Positions 19,562 to 30,300 of a DNA stretch of 64,000 bases are shown here, piece by piece (the first letter of the stretch is position 1; the number at the start of each line of letters is the position of its first letter). The stretch comes from Falsochrobactrum ovis (GTDB lineage: Bacteria > Pseudomonadota > Alphaproteobacteria > Rhizobiales > Rhizobiaceae). The translations under genes and the position numbers were made by a program. The DNA lies in contig NZ_QLMK01000006.1 in NCBI RefSeq assembly GCF_003259955.1, forward strand, positions 1 to 64,000, in the 5' to 3' direction. The notes under the pieces are model-generated. The model made no database searches, was not told where the DNA came from, and worked only from the letters and a program-made list of their open reading frames with translations.

Positions 19562-20392
19562 ATGCAGATACAAGAGACTTCGGGTACGGGGGAGGAGTTC
19601 ACACTCGCCCCCGTAGCTTCAACTTTAGGTTACCGGCTGAAGGTTTTTCCTTCAATCGGTTCTACCAATGCTGAAGCAATTCAATCGGCGCTAAATGGTG
19701 ACCAGGGTTTACACTGGTTTGTCACCACATCGCAAAAAAGTGGAAAAGGACGCCGAGGTCGCAGTTGGACAGCGCCTGATGGAAATCTCGCGGCAACCTT
19801 ACTCCTTATCGATGAATTTGAACCTGCAAGCGCTGCGACATTGGGTTTCGTCGCGGGCCTTGCTGTAGCTGACGCGGTCGAAGCTATCCTGCCGCAGGGG
19901 GTAGCCAATCCGGTAAAACTTAGCCTCAAATGGCCCAATGATCTGTTGCTGAATGATGCTAAGTTGTCTGGCATTTTGCTTGAATCGGCATTGTTGCAAG
20001 GCCGAAAGATCGCCCTTGCCATAGGTATGGGCACGAATGTTGTAGGCGTACCGGAAGGATTGCCGTCGACTGCTGCTTCTCTGAGAGAATTTGGCTGTAC
20101 TAGGGATGCAGCTGCACTTTTTCTCGCCCTTTCTGATGCATGGTGCCATTATTATCGTTTATGGGATGGTGGCAACGGTCTGGCTGCCATCCGAAGCGAA
20201 TGGTTGAAAAAAGCTTATCGTTTAGGTGAGCCGGTTGCAATTCGGTTCAACGAGCGCATCGTTGAAGGGTTGTTTGAAACAATTGATTCGGAATGTCGGC
20301 TTGTTATCCGGGAAGACGATGGAATTTGTACAACAATCACGGCAGGTGATGTGTATTTCGGAAATGCGGCTTCGGTAAAAGCGTCTTATTGA
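19562..20392 (+). CDS. birA: Biotin--[acetyl-CoA-carboxylase] ligase
   Basis: 276 residues. It activates biotin with ATP and attaches it to the carrier domain of acetyl-CoA carboxylase and other carboxylases. The biotinyl-AMP loop is KSGKGRRGRSW near residue 60 and the catalytic lysine region is LSLKWPNDLLLNDAKLSGIL. There is no N-terminal DNA-binding domain, so this is the non-repressor form. It starts one base after nuoN and is probably co-transcribed. The nuoN-birA-rnj order recurs in Rhizobiales as I remember. Confidence 0.93.
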   Translation: MQIQETSGTGEEFTLAPVASTLGYRLKVFPSIGSTNAEAIQSALNGDQGLHWFVTTSQKSGKGRRGRSWTAPDGNLAATLLLIDEFEPASAATLGFVAGLAVADAVEAILPQGVANPVKLSLKWPNDLLLNDAKLSGILLESALLQGRKIALAIGMGTNVVGVPEGLPSTAASLREFGCTRDAAALFLALSDAWCHYYRLWDGGNGLAAIRSEWLKKAYRLGEPVAIRFNERIVEGLFETIDSECRLVIREDDGICTTITAGDVYFGNAASVKASY

Positions 20393-20591
20393 TTGAATAT
20401 TGTGCACAAATAATGCCAATAGCTCCAAGGACGCGCTAGCAACAATTAGTTGTAGCTATAGTGGGTCGTATATTAATTCGTATGAGCACCATTAGGAGCG
20501 CACAAGCTGCGCTCACGTTGCAGAGATATCATTTAGTTAGAGCCATTCTTTAATGTTTGGAGAAAGGCTCTAAGGCAAACAAGGAGGCGTT

Positions 20592-22265
20592 ATGCCCCGC
20601 TCACCTTCGACGCAATTCGTTTTTCTCCCCTTAGGTGGCGTCGGCGAAATCGGTATGAATCTTGCCATGTACGGTTATGGTCCTGAACATAACCGTGAAT
20701 GGGTTGTGGTCGATATGGGCGTAAGTTTCGCCGGACCAGAACACCCGGGCGCTGATCTCATCCTGCCTGATATTCGTTTTCTGGAAGCCGAAAAACACAA
20801 TTTACGCGCTATCGTGATCACTCATGCTCATGAAGATCACTATGGCGCTTTGCTCGATCTTTGGCCGCGGTTGAAGGTCCCCGTCTACGCGACACCATTT
20901 GCAGCCGGCTTGCTTGAGGCAAAACGCCAGTCCGAACATAATGCTCCGGAAATTCCGGTAACGCTTTATAAAGCAGGCGAAACTTTCGAGATAGGCCCGT
21001 TTAAATTCGAGGCGCTGGCGGTTACACACTCGATCCCTGAGCCTGTATCGCTGGCGATAACAACCCAGTTGGGTACGGTAATTCATACCGGCGATTGGAA
21101 AATGGATCCTGACCCAGCTATGGGTCCGTTGATTGACGAAGCGCGGTTTCGTCAATTGGGTGACGAGGGCGTCCTTGCACTCATTTGCGATTCGACCAAC
21201 GCTATGCGTGACGGCGTCTCTCCATCAGAGCGTGAGGTTGGTGACAGCCTGCGTGATTTGATAGAAAACGCGCGTGGCCGTGTGGCTGTTACAACCTTCT
21301 CATCAAATGTCGGACGCATTCGTTCCATTACCGAAGCTGCGCGTGATGCTGGACGGCAGGTTCTGGTGGTTGGCCGTTCAATGAAGCGAACAATCGCAGT
21401 CGCAGCCGAGCTAGGCTATATGGAAGGCCTGCCGGAATTTTTGAGCGAAGATGATTATGGCTATATTCCGCGTGAAAATGTCGTGATGATCCTTACAGGT
21501 AGCCAGGGCGAGCCGAGAGCAGCACTGGCTAAGCTTGCACGCGACGAAATGCGCAGTCTCGCACTTTCACCTGGCGACACCGTTATTTTTTCCTCGCGTC
21601 CAATTCCGGGCAATGAAAAAGCTATTCTTGATATTAAGAATAAGCTGATCGATCGCGGCATTAAATTGATCAGTGACGAGGACGCACTTGTGCACGTTTC
21701 CGGCCATCCGCGTAGAAACGAGCTTCAGCAAATGTATGCATGGGTTCGGCCAAAAATTCTTGTGCCCGTTCATGGTGAAGCAGCACATTTGGTCGCCCAA
21801 GGCTCGCTTGGCGCAATGGCGGGCATTGAGGAAATTGCACAGATCCGCGACGGTGATATTCTGCGATTAGCACCAGGAAAAGCCGAAATTATCGATGAAG
21901 CACCGGTTGGCCGTATCTATAAAGACGGCAAGCTAATCGGTGACGAAGATGAGATCGGCATGGTCGAACGCCGCAAGCTCGCCTATGTTGGACATGTGTC
22001 AGTATCGATCTTGTTGGATCGTGATTACAAACTGCTCGATGAACCAGATTTAGTGGCGTTCGGATTACCAGAAGAAGATCAGCATGGCGATCTGCTTGAA
22101 GAACTACTGCTCGATGCTGTCATAAATGCGGTTGACAGCATCCCCCGGGCTCGGCGCAAAGACCTCGAAGTCGTTAGGGAAGCAGCCCGCCGGGCAGTTC
22201 GTTCAGCCGCAAATGAGATTTGGGGTAAAAAGCCAGTTGTAACTGTGTTTCTTAACCGCATTTGA
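20592..22265 (+). CDS. rnj: Ribonuclease J
   Basis: 557 residues. A metallo-beta-lactamase/beta-CASP nuclease that matures and decays RNA with endo- and 5'-3' exonuclease activity. The metal site is HAHEDH at residues 78-83, with further ligands in THSIPEP and HTGDWKMDPDP; the beta-CASP motifs are CDSTNAM, TGSQGEPRAAL and HVSGHPRRNEL. Start ATG 20592 follows AAGGAGGCG. It stands 199 bases after birA, so it may have its own promoter. In alphaproteobacteria it is the main 5' exonuclease and trims rRNA ends. Confidence 0.93.
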   Translation: MPRSPSTQFVFLPLGGVGEIGMNLAMYGYGPEHNREWVVVDMGVSFAGPEHPGADLILPDIRFLEAEKHNLRAIVITHAHEDHYGALLDLWPRLKVPVYATPFAAGLLEAKRQSEHNAPEIPVTLYKAGETFEIGPFKFEALAVTHSIPEPVSLAITTQLGTVIHTGDWKMDPDPAMGPLIDEARFRQLGDEGVLALICDSTNAMRDGVSPSEREVGDSLRDLIENARGRVAVTTFSSNVGRIRSITEAARDAGRQVLVVGRSMKRTIAVAAELGYMEGLPEFLSEDDYGYIPRENVVMILTGSQGEPRAALAKLARDEMRSLALSPGDTVIFSSRPIPGNEKAILDIKNKLIDRGIKLISDEDALVHVSGHPRRNELQQMYAWVRPKILVPVHGEAAHLVAQGSLGAMAGIEEIAQIRDGDILRLAPGKAEIIDEAPVGRIYKDGKLIGDEDEIGMVERRKLAYVGHVSVSILLDRDYKLLDEPDLVAFGLPEEDQHGDLLEELLLDAVINAVDSIPRARRKDLEVVREAARRAVRSAANEIWGKKPVVTVFLNRI

Positions 22266-22285
22266 TAACCGAAAGGAAGGCGCCG

Positions 22286-22690
22286 ATGCTGGGACGACTA
22301 AACCATGTTGCCATTGCAGTGCCGGATATTAATTCTGCATCAGCTCTATATCGTGATAAGCTTGGTGCCAAGATTTCCCAGCCTCAGCAACTGCCGGAGC
22401 ATGGCGTAACCGTTGTCTTTATTGACGTCGGTAACACCAAGATTGAGTTGCTGGAGCCGCTGGGCGAGGGGTCGCCAATTGCAGCCTTCCTTGCAAAGAA
22501 CCCGTCCGGTGGGATGCATCATCTTTGTTATGAAGTTGAAGATATTATTGCTGCGCGGGATCGGCTGATAGAACAAGGCGCACGTATCCTCGGTGACGGC
22601 GAACCAAAAAGCGGCGCTCATGGCAAGCCGGTCTTATTTCTGCACCCAAAAGACTTTAATGGTACGCTGATCGAGTTAGAGGAGGTGTAA
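22286..22690 (+). CDS. mce: Methylmalonyl-CoA epimerase
   Basis: 134 residues in the VOC fold. It interconverts (2R)- and (2S)-methylmalonyl-CoA in propionyl-CoA breakdown. Metal-binding histidines appear in LNHVAIAVPD and MHHLCYEVED, with glutamates in TKIELLEPLG and GTLIELEEV. Start ATG 22286 follows GAAAGGAAGG; an in-frame TTG at 22262 overlapping rnj is less likely. It lies between rnj and the DUF1467 gene with tight spacing. Confidence 0.9.
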   Translation: MLGRLNHVAIAVPDINSASALYRDKLGAKISQPQQLPEHGVTVVFIDVGNTKIELLEPLGEGSPIAAFLAKNPSGGMHHLCYEVEDIIAARDRLIEQGARILGDGEPKSGAHGKPVLFLHPKDFNGTLIELEEV

Positions 22691-22692
22691 CC

Positions 22693-22959
22693 ATGTCTTT
22701 GATGTCCGGAATAGCTATTTATTTTGTAATCTGGTGGACGGCGCTTTTTGCGCTGTTACCGCTGGGGCTACGGACTCAAGCAGAAGACGATAATGTCACT
22801 TTGGGAACTGTTCCTAGCGCGCCAGCGAAACCACGGGTGGGATTGGCATTTTTCCGTACCACCATCGTAGCAAGTTTGATTTTTGGACTTTATTATTATT
22901 TGACCCAAATTATGGGTTTTGGTCTGGATGATATTCCACATTTTTATCCCGACCTTTAA
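22693..22959 (+). CDS. DUF1467 family membrane protein
   Basis: 88 residues with two membrane helices (about 5-24 and 55-72) and a polar loop between them. The pattern WWTALFALLPLGLRTQ in helix 1 is what I recall for the DUF1467 family of alphaproteobacteria, which is usually found next to mce and proS as here. No function is known. It starts 2 bases after the mce stop, behind GGAGGTG, so the two are co-translated. It is the last gene of the plus-strand run that began at nuoA. Confidence 0.85.
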   Translation: MSLMSGIAIYFVIWWTALFALLPLGLRTQAEDDNVTLGTVPSAPAKPRVGLAFFRTTIVASLIFGLYYYLTQIMGFGLDDIPHFYPDL

Positions 22960-23100
22960 GCATTCCATAAAGCTGACAAGAAATTAAAGATAACTATGAA
23001 AGCTTTGGGCAACCGAGCTGTAAGTTGTGGTCGACCGCCATGCTTACAAATATAGATGCAGCATTATGGACTAATGCAAAAGCAAAATATTTGAGTGCTT

Positions 23101-23128
23101 AAAAAAAAAGCAAGGCTTGCGCCTTGCT
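23101..23128 (-). terminator. Intrinsic terminator of the small RNA
   Basis: On the minus strand AGCAAGG, loop CGCAAG, CCTTGCT, then TTTTTTTTT. This is a textbook intrinsic terminator and no minus-strand protein gene precedes it, which argues for a small RNA. Confidence 0.85.
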
Positions 23129-23251
23129 GAATTTAAATACGCGTTCGATCCATTCCAATTACTGGCGGCTGCGGAAAATCGCGCCCGGATCCATCCTCCC
23201 AAGACTTGACCGCGTGAACCAACGGTTTGTTCCGTTGTTAGGCTTATTATT
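23101..23251 (-). ncRNA. Candidate proS-adjacent small RNA (alpha-r9-like)
   Basis: A roughly 150-base minus-strand transcript can be drawn. It has a sigma70-like promoter at 23258-23286, a 5' hairpin (AACGG-acaa-CCGTT type), a G-rich centre (TTGGGAGGATGGATCCGGGC) and a strong terminator: stem AGCAAGG/CCTTGCT followed by nine T's. From memory, rhizobial sRNAs of the alpha-r9 (Smr9C) family are about 149 bases long and lie beside proS; position, size and architecture agree. I cannot test homology here. 6S RNA is an alternative, but its usual neighbour is a 5-formyl-THF cyclo-ligase gene. Confidence 0.6.
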
Positions 23252-23257
23252 GAAAAA

Positions 23258-23286
23258 ATAGCGTACTACACATCATTTGTCATCAA
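23258..23286 (-). promoter_or_regulatory. Candidate promoter of the small RNA
   Basis: Minus strand: -35 TTGATG, 17 bases, -10 CGCTAT; initiation expected near 23251. Confidence 0.5.
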
Positions 23287-23573
23287 GAATATTCTATTCC
23301 GACACAAAACCTCTGTAATTTTGGTCCAAAACCGCCTTGATTATTTTAATGTACTGAAAATTAATATGATTTTTCCGTTTCGCATTAGCTATCTTTATTA
23401 CAATTTTCATCACGGCTTCTGTGGAATGAAACTTTAGCGCGTTCAAAGCCGGGTGTGGCGGGTTTTCATTAGCGGTAGAACCCGTTAAGAAACCTTGGAG
23501 TTTGCTTAATTTTTGCCTGATTCTATGTGAGCGTTGTGCGGGCATTCAGGCATTATCTTGATCGGTGGTCACT

Positions 23574-24896
23574 ATGCGTCTTTCGCAATATTTCTTGCCA
23601 ATTCTAAAAGAAAATCCCAAGGAGGCAGAAATTGTCTCCCATAGGCTGATGTTGCGCGCGGGCATGATTCGCCAACAATCGGCTGGGATTTATTCTTGGC
23701 TGCCGATAGGGCTCAAGGTTCTCAATAAAGTTTGCAACATTATTCGCGAGGAACAGAACCGCGCTGGTGCAAATGAAATTCTGATGCCGACAATCCAATC
23801 CGCCGATCTTTGGCGCGAAAGTGGTCGCTATGATGCTTATGGTAAGGAAATGCTGCGCATTGAAGACCGGCAAGAGCGTGAAATGCTGTTCGGCCCCACC
23901 AATGAGGAAATGGTAACGGATATTTTCCGTTCCTATGTTCGCTCATATAAAGATCTGCCGCTCAACCTTTATCATATTCAATGGAAATTTCGTGACGAAG
24001 TGCGCCCGCGTTTTGGTGTGATGCGTTCGCGCGAATTCTTGATGAAAGACGCCTATTCGTTTGACCTTGATTATGAAGGCGCGAAAATGGCTTATTACCG
24101 CATGTTCGTTTCTTATCTACGGACGTTTGAGCGCGCGGGTCTCAAAGCCATACCAATGCGAGCCGACACTGGCCCCATCGGCGGGGAGTTGAGCCACGAA
24201 TTTATTATTCTCGCTGATACCGGGGAAAGCCAAGTCTATTGCGATCGTGCCTATCTCGACCTTGAGGTCCCAGGTGCGGATACCGATTTCCGCAATGATG
24301 CGCAGCTGACCGATATTGTCGAACGCTGGACAAAGCCTTACGCCGCCACTGACGAAATGCACGACGAAGCCGCATGGGCGCAGGTCGATGCAGCTAGCCA
24401 GCTCTCAGCACGCGGGATTGAGGTTGGCCATATTTTCCACTTTGGGACCAAATATTCAGAGCCGATGGGTGCAAAAGTTCAAGGACCGGACGGTAAGGAA
24501 CATTTTGTCTCTATGGGTTCTTACGGCATTGGTCCATCACGACTCGTAGCTGCTGCTATCGAAGCTTTTCACGATGATGCTGGCATTATTTGGCCAAAGG
24601 CCATCGCTCCGTTCGGAGTAGGGATCATCAATATGAAAACCGGGGATGAGGCGTGCGACAGCGTGAGTGAAAAGCTTTATGAGGCTCTCACAAATGCCGG
24701 TTTGGACCCGCTGCTCGACGATACAGACAATCGTCCGGGCTCCAAATTCGCAACGATGGATCTTATCGGCCTGCCTTATCAAGTCATTATCGGACCACGT
24801 GGCATCGCCTCAGGAGAGGTCGAAGTCAAAGATCGAAAGACTGGCGAACGGCAGAACTTGTCTGTTGAAGCTGCCATCAAAATGTTGACGGCTTAA
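23574..24896 (+). CDS. proS: Prolyl-tRNA synthetase (short, alphaproteobacterial type)
   Basis: 440 residues. It charges tRNA-Pro. Class II motifs are visible: [19 protein letters not shown] (motif 1 region), [21 protein letters not shown] (motif 2) and [18 protein letters not shown] (motif 3), followed by an anticodon-binding domain. The roughly 180-residue editing insertion found in E. coli ProRS is absent, as is normal in this class, so mischarged Ala-tRNA-Pro must be cleared by a free-standing deacylase elsewhere. Start ATG 23574 gives [11 protein letters not shown]; a GTG at 23565 is also open. Confidence 0.95.
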   Translation: MRLSQYFLPILKENPKEAEIVSHRLMLRAGMIRQQSAGIYSWLPIGLKVLNKVCNIIREEQNRAGANEILMPTIQSADLWRESGRYDAYGKEMLRIEDRQEREMLFGPTNEEMVTDIFRSYVRSYKDLPLNLYHIQWKFRDEVRPRFGVMRSREFLMKDAYSFDLDYEGAKMAYYRMFVSYLRTFERAGLKAIPMRADTGPIGGELSHEFIILADTGESQVYCDRAYLDLEVPGADTDFRNDAQLTDIVERWTKPYAATDEMHDEAAWAQVDAASQLSARGIEVGHIFHFGTKYSEPMGAKVQGPDGKEHFVSMGSYGIGPSRLVAAAIEAFHDDAGIIWPKAIAPFGVGIINMKTGDEACDSVSEKLYEALTNAGLDPLLDDTDNRPGSKFATMDLIGLPYQVIIGPRGIASGEVEVKDRKTGERQNLSVEAAIKMLTA

Positions 24897-24899
24897 AAC

Positions 24900-26216
24900 A
24901 TGAAGAGCGCCACGACCGCACAGACTTCAGGACTAAAGGAAGGGCACGGCATACCCCCTTCCTCCGGCCCGTTCTCAGCTTTTGAGCGCATGATCGCTTG
25001 GCGCTACCTGCGGGCGCGCCGGCGCGAGACGTTCATTTCTGTGATTGCCGGATTTTCCTTCACCGGTATTATGCTAGGCGTGGCGACCCTCATTATCGTC
25101 ATGGCGGTGATGAACGGCTTTCGTGCCGAACTTCTAACGCGGATACTGGGCATTAATGGCCATCTCATCATGCAGCCGATTGATCGACCGCTGGATGATT
25201 ATGCAGAGCTGATTAAACGGATAGACGGCCTTCAGGGCGTGCAATTCGCCATTCCAGTGGTTGAAGGTCAGGCGCTTGTTCAAGGCAATATCGGTGCAGG
25301 CACTGGAGCCTTGGTGCGCGGACTTCGTGAAGAGGATTTGGACAAGCTCAAGCTCATTTCGAGCAATATTAAGCAAGGCACAATTGCAGGATTTGATAAT
25401 AGCGGCGGGGTAGCCATCGGTACGCGCATGGCGGAAAATCTCGGATTGTCGATCGGAGATTCATTACGGGTAATCTCGCCTGATGGGGATGTGACACCTT
25501 TTGGCGTGAACCCCCGGGTAAAAGCCTATCCTATTGACGCAATTTTTGAAATCGGCATGTCTGAATATGACGCGTCGATCGTCATGATGCCGTTATCGGA
25601 AGCACAGCTCTTCTTCAATCAGGAAGGTCAGGTTCAGTCCCTGGAAATCTTTATCAACGATCCGGATCGTGTCGATGCATTACGCGCACCAGTAGAAGAA
25701 GCTTCTGGCCGTCAAGTGTCGCTTGTCGATTGGCGACAGCGCAATCAGACGTTTTTTTCAGCGCTTCAGGTCGAACGAAATGTCATGTTCATGATCCTAA
25801 CGCTGATAGTTCTGGTTGCTGCGCTCAATATTATTTCTGGCCTGATTATGCTGGTGAAAGACAAGGGGCATGATATCGCGATTTTGCGTACAATGGGTGC
25901 AACACGGGGCGCCATTATGCGCATATTCTTAATGACCGGAGCCGCCATCGGTGTGACCGGAACCGTCGCTGGCGTCGCCCTGGGCGTGGTGGTCTGTCTC
26001 AATATCGAGCGGTTGCGAGAGTTCTTTTCATGGCTTTCGGGAACCTCTCTTTTCAATCCAGAGCTTTATTTTTTAAGCCAACTTCCCGCCCGGATGGACC
26101 CAGGTGAAACGATTTCTGTCATCGTTATGGCGTTGGTCCTTTCATTTATCGCTACAATTTTTCCGGCATGGCGTGCCGCCAAACTCGATCCGGTCGAAGC
26201 ATTGAGGTATGAATAA
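24900..26216 (+). CDS. lolC: Lipoprotein-releasing ABC transporter permease (LolC/E, probably LolF type)
   Basis: 438 residues. One N-terminal membrane helix (about 45-70, [20 protein letters not shown]), a long periplasmic domain and three C-terminal helices of the FtsX type. It extracts mature lipoproteins from the inner membrane for LolA. Only one permease gene is present, so a homodimer (LolF-like) with LolD is likely instead of the LolC/LolE pair of E. coli. It begins 4 bases after proS, and its TAA overlaps the lolD start by one base (TAATG). Confidence 0.92.
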   Translation: MKSATTAQTSGLKEGHGIPPSSGPFSAFERMIAWRYLRARRRETFISVIAGFSFTGIMLGVATLIIVMAVMNGFRAELLTRILGINGHLIMQPIDRPLDDYAELIKRIDGLQGVQFAIPVVEGQALVQGNIGAGTGALVRGLREEDLDKLKLISSNIKQGTIAGFDNSGGVAIGTRMAENLGLSIGDSLRVISPDGDVTPFGVNPRVKAYPIDAIFEIGMSEYDASIVMMPLSEAQLFFNQEGQVQSLEIFINDPDRVDALRAPVEEASGRQVSLVDWRQRNQTFFSALQVERNVMFMILTLIVLVAALNIISGLIMLVKDKGHDIAILRTMGATRGAIMRIFLMTGAAIGVTGTVAGVALGVVVCLNIERLREFFSWLSGTSLFNPELYFLSQLPARMDPGETISVIVMALVLSFIATIFPAWRAAKLDPVEALRYE

Positions 26217-26899
26217 TGGCGGCAGAACCTATTCTGCGGTTAGAACGGGTCAGCCGCGCTTATAAAGAAGTCGATCGTGAATTGGTTATCCTCAAGGAGG
26301 CCGATTTCACGTTGCGGCGTGGCGAAATGGTCGCTCTGGTTGCGCCTTCAGGCGCAGGTAAATCGACCTTGCTGCATACGGCAGGGCTTTTAGAACGTCC
26401 GGATCAGGGTGATGTGATACTCGACGGACGTTCGTGCAGCGCGCTTTCGGACGACGAACGCACCGCAATCCGACGCAACGATCTAGGATTTGTCTATCAG
26501 TTTCATCATCTGCTGCCTGAGTTTTCTGCTTTGGAAAACGTAATGATGCCGCAGATGATCCGCGGTCTGACCAAAAAGCAGGCGGCAGACCGTGCCCAAC
26601 AATTGCTGGAATATATGAAAATTGGCAAGCGTGCTTCTCACCGTCCCGCTGAGCTTTCCGGTGGTGAGCAGCAGCGAGTAGCCATCGCCCGGGCGGTAGC
26701 CAATGCGCCGCTGGTTTTGCTAGCGGATGAGCCGACCGGCAATTTGGATCCCACAACGTCATCCTACGTTTTCGGTGCGTTGGAGGCCTTGGTCCGTCAA
26801 TCAGGTTTGGCGGCGCTTATTGCAACGCATAATCATGAACTTGCAAAGAGAATGGATCGGCGGGTCACGCTGAGTGAAGGTAAAATCGTAGAGATCTAA
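26216..26899 (+). CDS. lolD: Lipoprotein-releasing ABC transporter ATPase
   Basis: 227 residues. The ATP-hydrolysing subunit that powers lipoprotein release. All ABC motifs are intact: Walker [14 protein letters not shown]-loop [20 protein letters not shown], signature [14 protein letters not shown], Walker [14 protein letters not shown] and the switch histidine in ATHNHELAK. Start ATG 26216 overlaps the end of lolC. A terminator follows at 26931-26967. Confidence 0.94.
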   Translation: MAAEPILRLERVSRAYKEVDRELVILKEADFTLRRGEMVALVAPSGAGKSTLLHTAGLLERPDQGDVILDGRSCSALSDDERTAIRRNDLGFVYQFHHLLPEFSALENVMMPQMIRGLTKKQAADRAQQLLEYMKIGKRASHRPAELSGGEQQRVAIARAVANAPLVLLADEPTGNLDPTTSSYVFGALEALVRQSGLAALIATHNHELAKRMDRRVTLSEGKIVEI

Positions 26900-26930
26900 C
26901 CTCAACGAAAACTTGAATTTCAAATCACGC

Positions 26931-26967
26931 AAACGCCGGGAAGGATGACGCCCTTTCCGGCGTTTTA
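26931..26967 (+). terminator. Intrinsic terminator after lolD
   Basis: ACGCCGGGAAGG pairs with CCTTTCCGGCGT (one G-T), loop ATGACGC-like, then TTTTATATTTTG. It closes the proS-lolC-lolD unit. Confidence 0.85.
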
Positions 26968-27068
26968 TATTTTGTAAACCCTATTGAAATCCTGCGATAG
27001 AAGGGCTTGACGTCCGAACAAAATTAGAACAAACTGCAAACATAGGTGAACAACGAGGAGTTTTTCCT

Positions 27069-27155
27069 ATGGCCGATCTCATCCATGACATTTTGTCATT
27101 TATTTCGATCAGTCTCTTCATTGCTACTTTTGCCATCTGGGTGAGTGCAATTTAA
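27069..27155 (+). CDS. 28-residue single-helix membrane micro-protein
   Basis: A 28-codon frame starts with ATG at 27069, preceded by a strong ribosome site (ACGAGGAG at 27053-27060), and ends with TAA at 27153-27155. The N-terminal part reads MADLIHDILSF; the rest is one hydrophobic helix ending FAIWVSAI. It lies alone between the lolD terminator and dnaE. I have an impression of identical short proteins in Brucella/Ochrobactrum annotations, but no known function. It probably sits in the inner membrane, where such proteins usually modulate a larger complex. Confidence 0.6.
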   Translation: MADLIHDILSFISISLFIATFAIWVSAI

Positions 27156-27338
27156 CCGCCGTTATCCCCATATCCTGCTATGGCTGCATAGCCAGCACTG
27201 GACTTTATTGTTCGGTTCTTCGAAACTGCGTGAAAGCGTTGAGAGTCGCTTTCACTGCTGGTTTAGCAATGATATTGCATCGCCCCGAAGGCGCGTTTGC
27301 GGCCAGCATTTATCAGGTTAAGCAGGATCGGGAATGTT

Positions 27339-30300
27339 ATGTGCGAAGGAATGAACAGTGCTGCGGGTGAGAACCGTTTATCACCGGGGTTCGTTCATCT
27401 GCGCGTTCACTCCGCTTTCTCTTTGCTGGAAGGCGCGCTGCCGATTGGCAAAATTATTAATCAAGCTCTCGCCGATGACGCGCCAGCAATAGCGGTCACC
27501 GATACTAACAATCTTTTTGGTGCCCTTGAATTTGCGCAAAAAGCCTCAAAAGAGGGTTTGCAACCGATTATTGGTTGTCAGTTAGATATCGCTTTTAATG
27601 ATCATAATGATAATAGCCGGAGCAATAATAGAAGGCTGGTACTTGATCTAGCTCCGGTGGTGCTGTTGGCATCCACCGAGCAAGGCTATACCAATCTTGT
27701 TCGCCTGGTTAGCCGGGCCTTTTTGGAAAACCCGGCTGGAGACCCGGTTCATATTAATGCAAGCTGGCTCAAAGATTTATCGGGAGATCTTATTGCGCTT
27801 TCGGGCGGTCCGCTTGGTCCTATCGGACGCGCCTTTTCCGCCGACAGGCCCGATCGTGCCGAGGCGCGGCTTAATTTTCTGAAACAAATATTTGCTGACC
27901 GGCTTTATGTCGAACTTCAGCGGCATAGAGGTTATGATCGCGGTCTTGAAGCGAAAACGGTGGAATTGGCCTATGCAATGGATATTCCATTGGTCGCGAC
28001 CAACGAAGCTTTTTTCTTGAAAGCCGAAGATTTTGAAGCCCATGATGCGCTTTTAGCCATCGCAGAAGGGCAGATCATATCCAATGATGACCGGCGGCGT
28101 GTGACCCCCGATCATTATCTCAAAAGCCGAGCGGAGATGGTCGAACTCTTTCATGATCTTCCCGAGGCTTTAGATAATACCGTCGAAATAGCCGAAAGAT
28201 GCAGCTGGTTTACGCAAACGCGAAAGCCCATTTTGCCTCGCTTTACCGGCGATTCAGAAGACCCGGAGAGAGCGCTACACGCAGAAGCAGAAGAACTTGC
28301 GCGACAGGCTCGCGAAGGTCTTAAAATGCGTCTCGACACCGTTGGGTTGGCAGAAGGATATACTCAGGAACAGTATACTGAACGGCTTGAATATGAGATC
28401 GGTATCATCACCCGGATGAAATTTCCCGGCTATTTTCTGATTGTTGCGGATTTTATCAAATGGGCTAAGGCTCAGGGAATTCCGGTTGGTCCCGGTCGTG
28501 GTTCTGGTGCGGGGTCACTGGTTGCCTATGCGCTGACAATTACCGACGTCGATCCTTTGCGTTTTTCGCTCCTTTTCGAGCGCTTTCTCAATCCAGATCG
28601 CGTCTCAATGCCCGACTTTGATATTGATTTCTGTCAGGATCGACGTGAAGAAGTCATCCGCTATGTGCAGGAAAAATATGGGCGCGATCAGGTTGCCCAG
28701 ATTATCACGTTCGGAACACTTCAAGCCCGAGCTGTTTTGCGAGATGTCGGGCGCGTGCTGGAGATGCCCTATGGTCAGGTGGACCGGCTCTGTAAGCTCG
28801 TACCTCAAAATCCCGCCAATCCCGTTTCGCTTGCCCAGGCAATAGAGACAGAACCCAAAATAGGTGAAGAGCGTGAGAAGGAGCCAGTCGTCGGACGGCT
28901 TCTTGACATGGCTATGAAGCTTGAGGGGCTTTATCGACACGCTTCTACCCACGCGGCCGGGATTGTCATCGGCGACAGACCGTTGTCGGAACTTGTGCCG
29001 ATGTATCGCGATCCCCGATCCGATATGCCCGTTACCCAGTTCAATATGAAATGGGTGGAACAGGCAGGTCTGGTAAAATTCGACTTTTTGGGCCTTAAAA
29101 CACTCACTGTTCTGCAGACAGCGGTCAATCTTGTTGCGCGCAAGGGAATCCAGGTCGATCTCACTCATCTACCCCTTGATGACGAGCTCACCTATGAAAT
29201 GCTTTCGCGAGGCGAAACGGTAGGCGTCTTCCAGGTGGAAAGTGCTGGCATGCGTAAAGCGCTGCTTGGCATGAAGCCGGACCGTATCGAAGATATTATC
29301 GCGTTGGTTGCCCTCTATCGACCCGGGCCGATGGAGAACATCCCCACCTATAATGCGCGTAAAAATGGTGAAGAGGAAATTGCCTCGATCCATCCGAAGA
29401 TCGATCACCTGATAGAGGAAACTCAGGGCGTCATCGTTTATCAAGAACAGGTGATGCAGATTGCGCAGGTGCTATCGGGCTATTCTCTCGGAGAAGCAGA
29501 CTTGCTACGCCGCGCGATGGGTAAGAAAATTCGCGCGGAAATGGACCAGCAGCGGGTGCGTTTCGTCAAAGGTGCAGTCGAAGGTGGGGTCGATAAAGCA
29601 CAGGCGAATATGATTTTCGACTTGCTGGCAAAATTCGCTGACTATGGCTTCAACAAATCGCACGCTGCCGCCTACGCAATCGTTTCCTATCAGACCGCCT
29701 ATATAAAGGCGCATTATCCGGTCGAGTTTTTGGCCGCTTCTATGACATATGATATGTCGAATACTGATAAGCTCAACGATTTCCGTCGTGAAGCCAACCG
29801 TCTCGGCATAGATGTGGTACCGCCTTCAGTTCAGACTTCTTTCCGAACGTTTGAAGTGGGTGAGAGAAAAATTTTCTATTCTCTCGCAGCCATTAAAGGG
29901 GTGGGCGAAGCAGCAGTGGATCACATTGTCGAGGCCAGAGGTGAAAAGCCTTTTGAAAGCCTAGAAGATTTCTGTGATCGCATCGATCCTCGTATCGTAA
30001 ACCGTCGCGTGCTTGAAAGCCTTATCAATGCCGGCGCTATGGATTGCTTTGGCAGGGATAGAGCAGCGATGAGCGCTGGCATGGACCGGATTATGGGTTT
30101 TGCGCAACGTACTCAGGAAAATGCTGCGAGCGGGCAGGCGGACATTTTCGGAATGTCCGGCGCGCCGAAAGAAAAATTGATCTTGCCCCAAGCAGCTCCA
30201 TGGCTCCCGTCGGAAAAACTGCACCGGGAATTTCAGGCCGTGGGCTTTTATCTTTCAGCCCATCCACTTGATGAATATCGCACAGTCCTTGATCGGATGC

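Noticed and set aside
23294-23545. Minus-strand 83-codon frame before proS
   Set aside because: Not followed by family-like sequence; overlaps the likely sRNA promoter and proS upstream region.
28605-29168. Minus-strand frame of 187 codons opposite dnaE
   Set aside because: It lies across conserved polymerase motifs; shadow frame.
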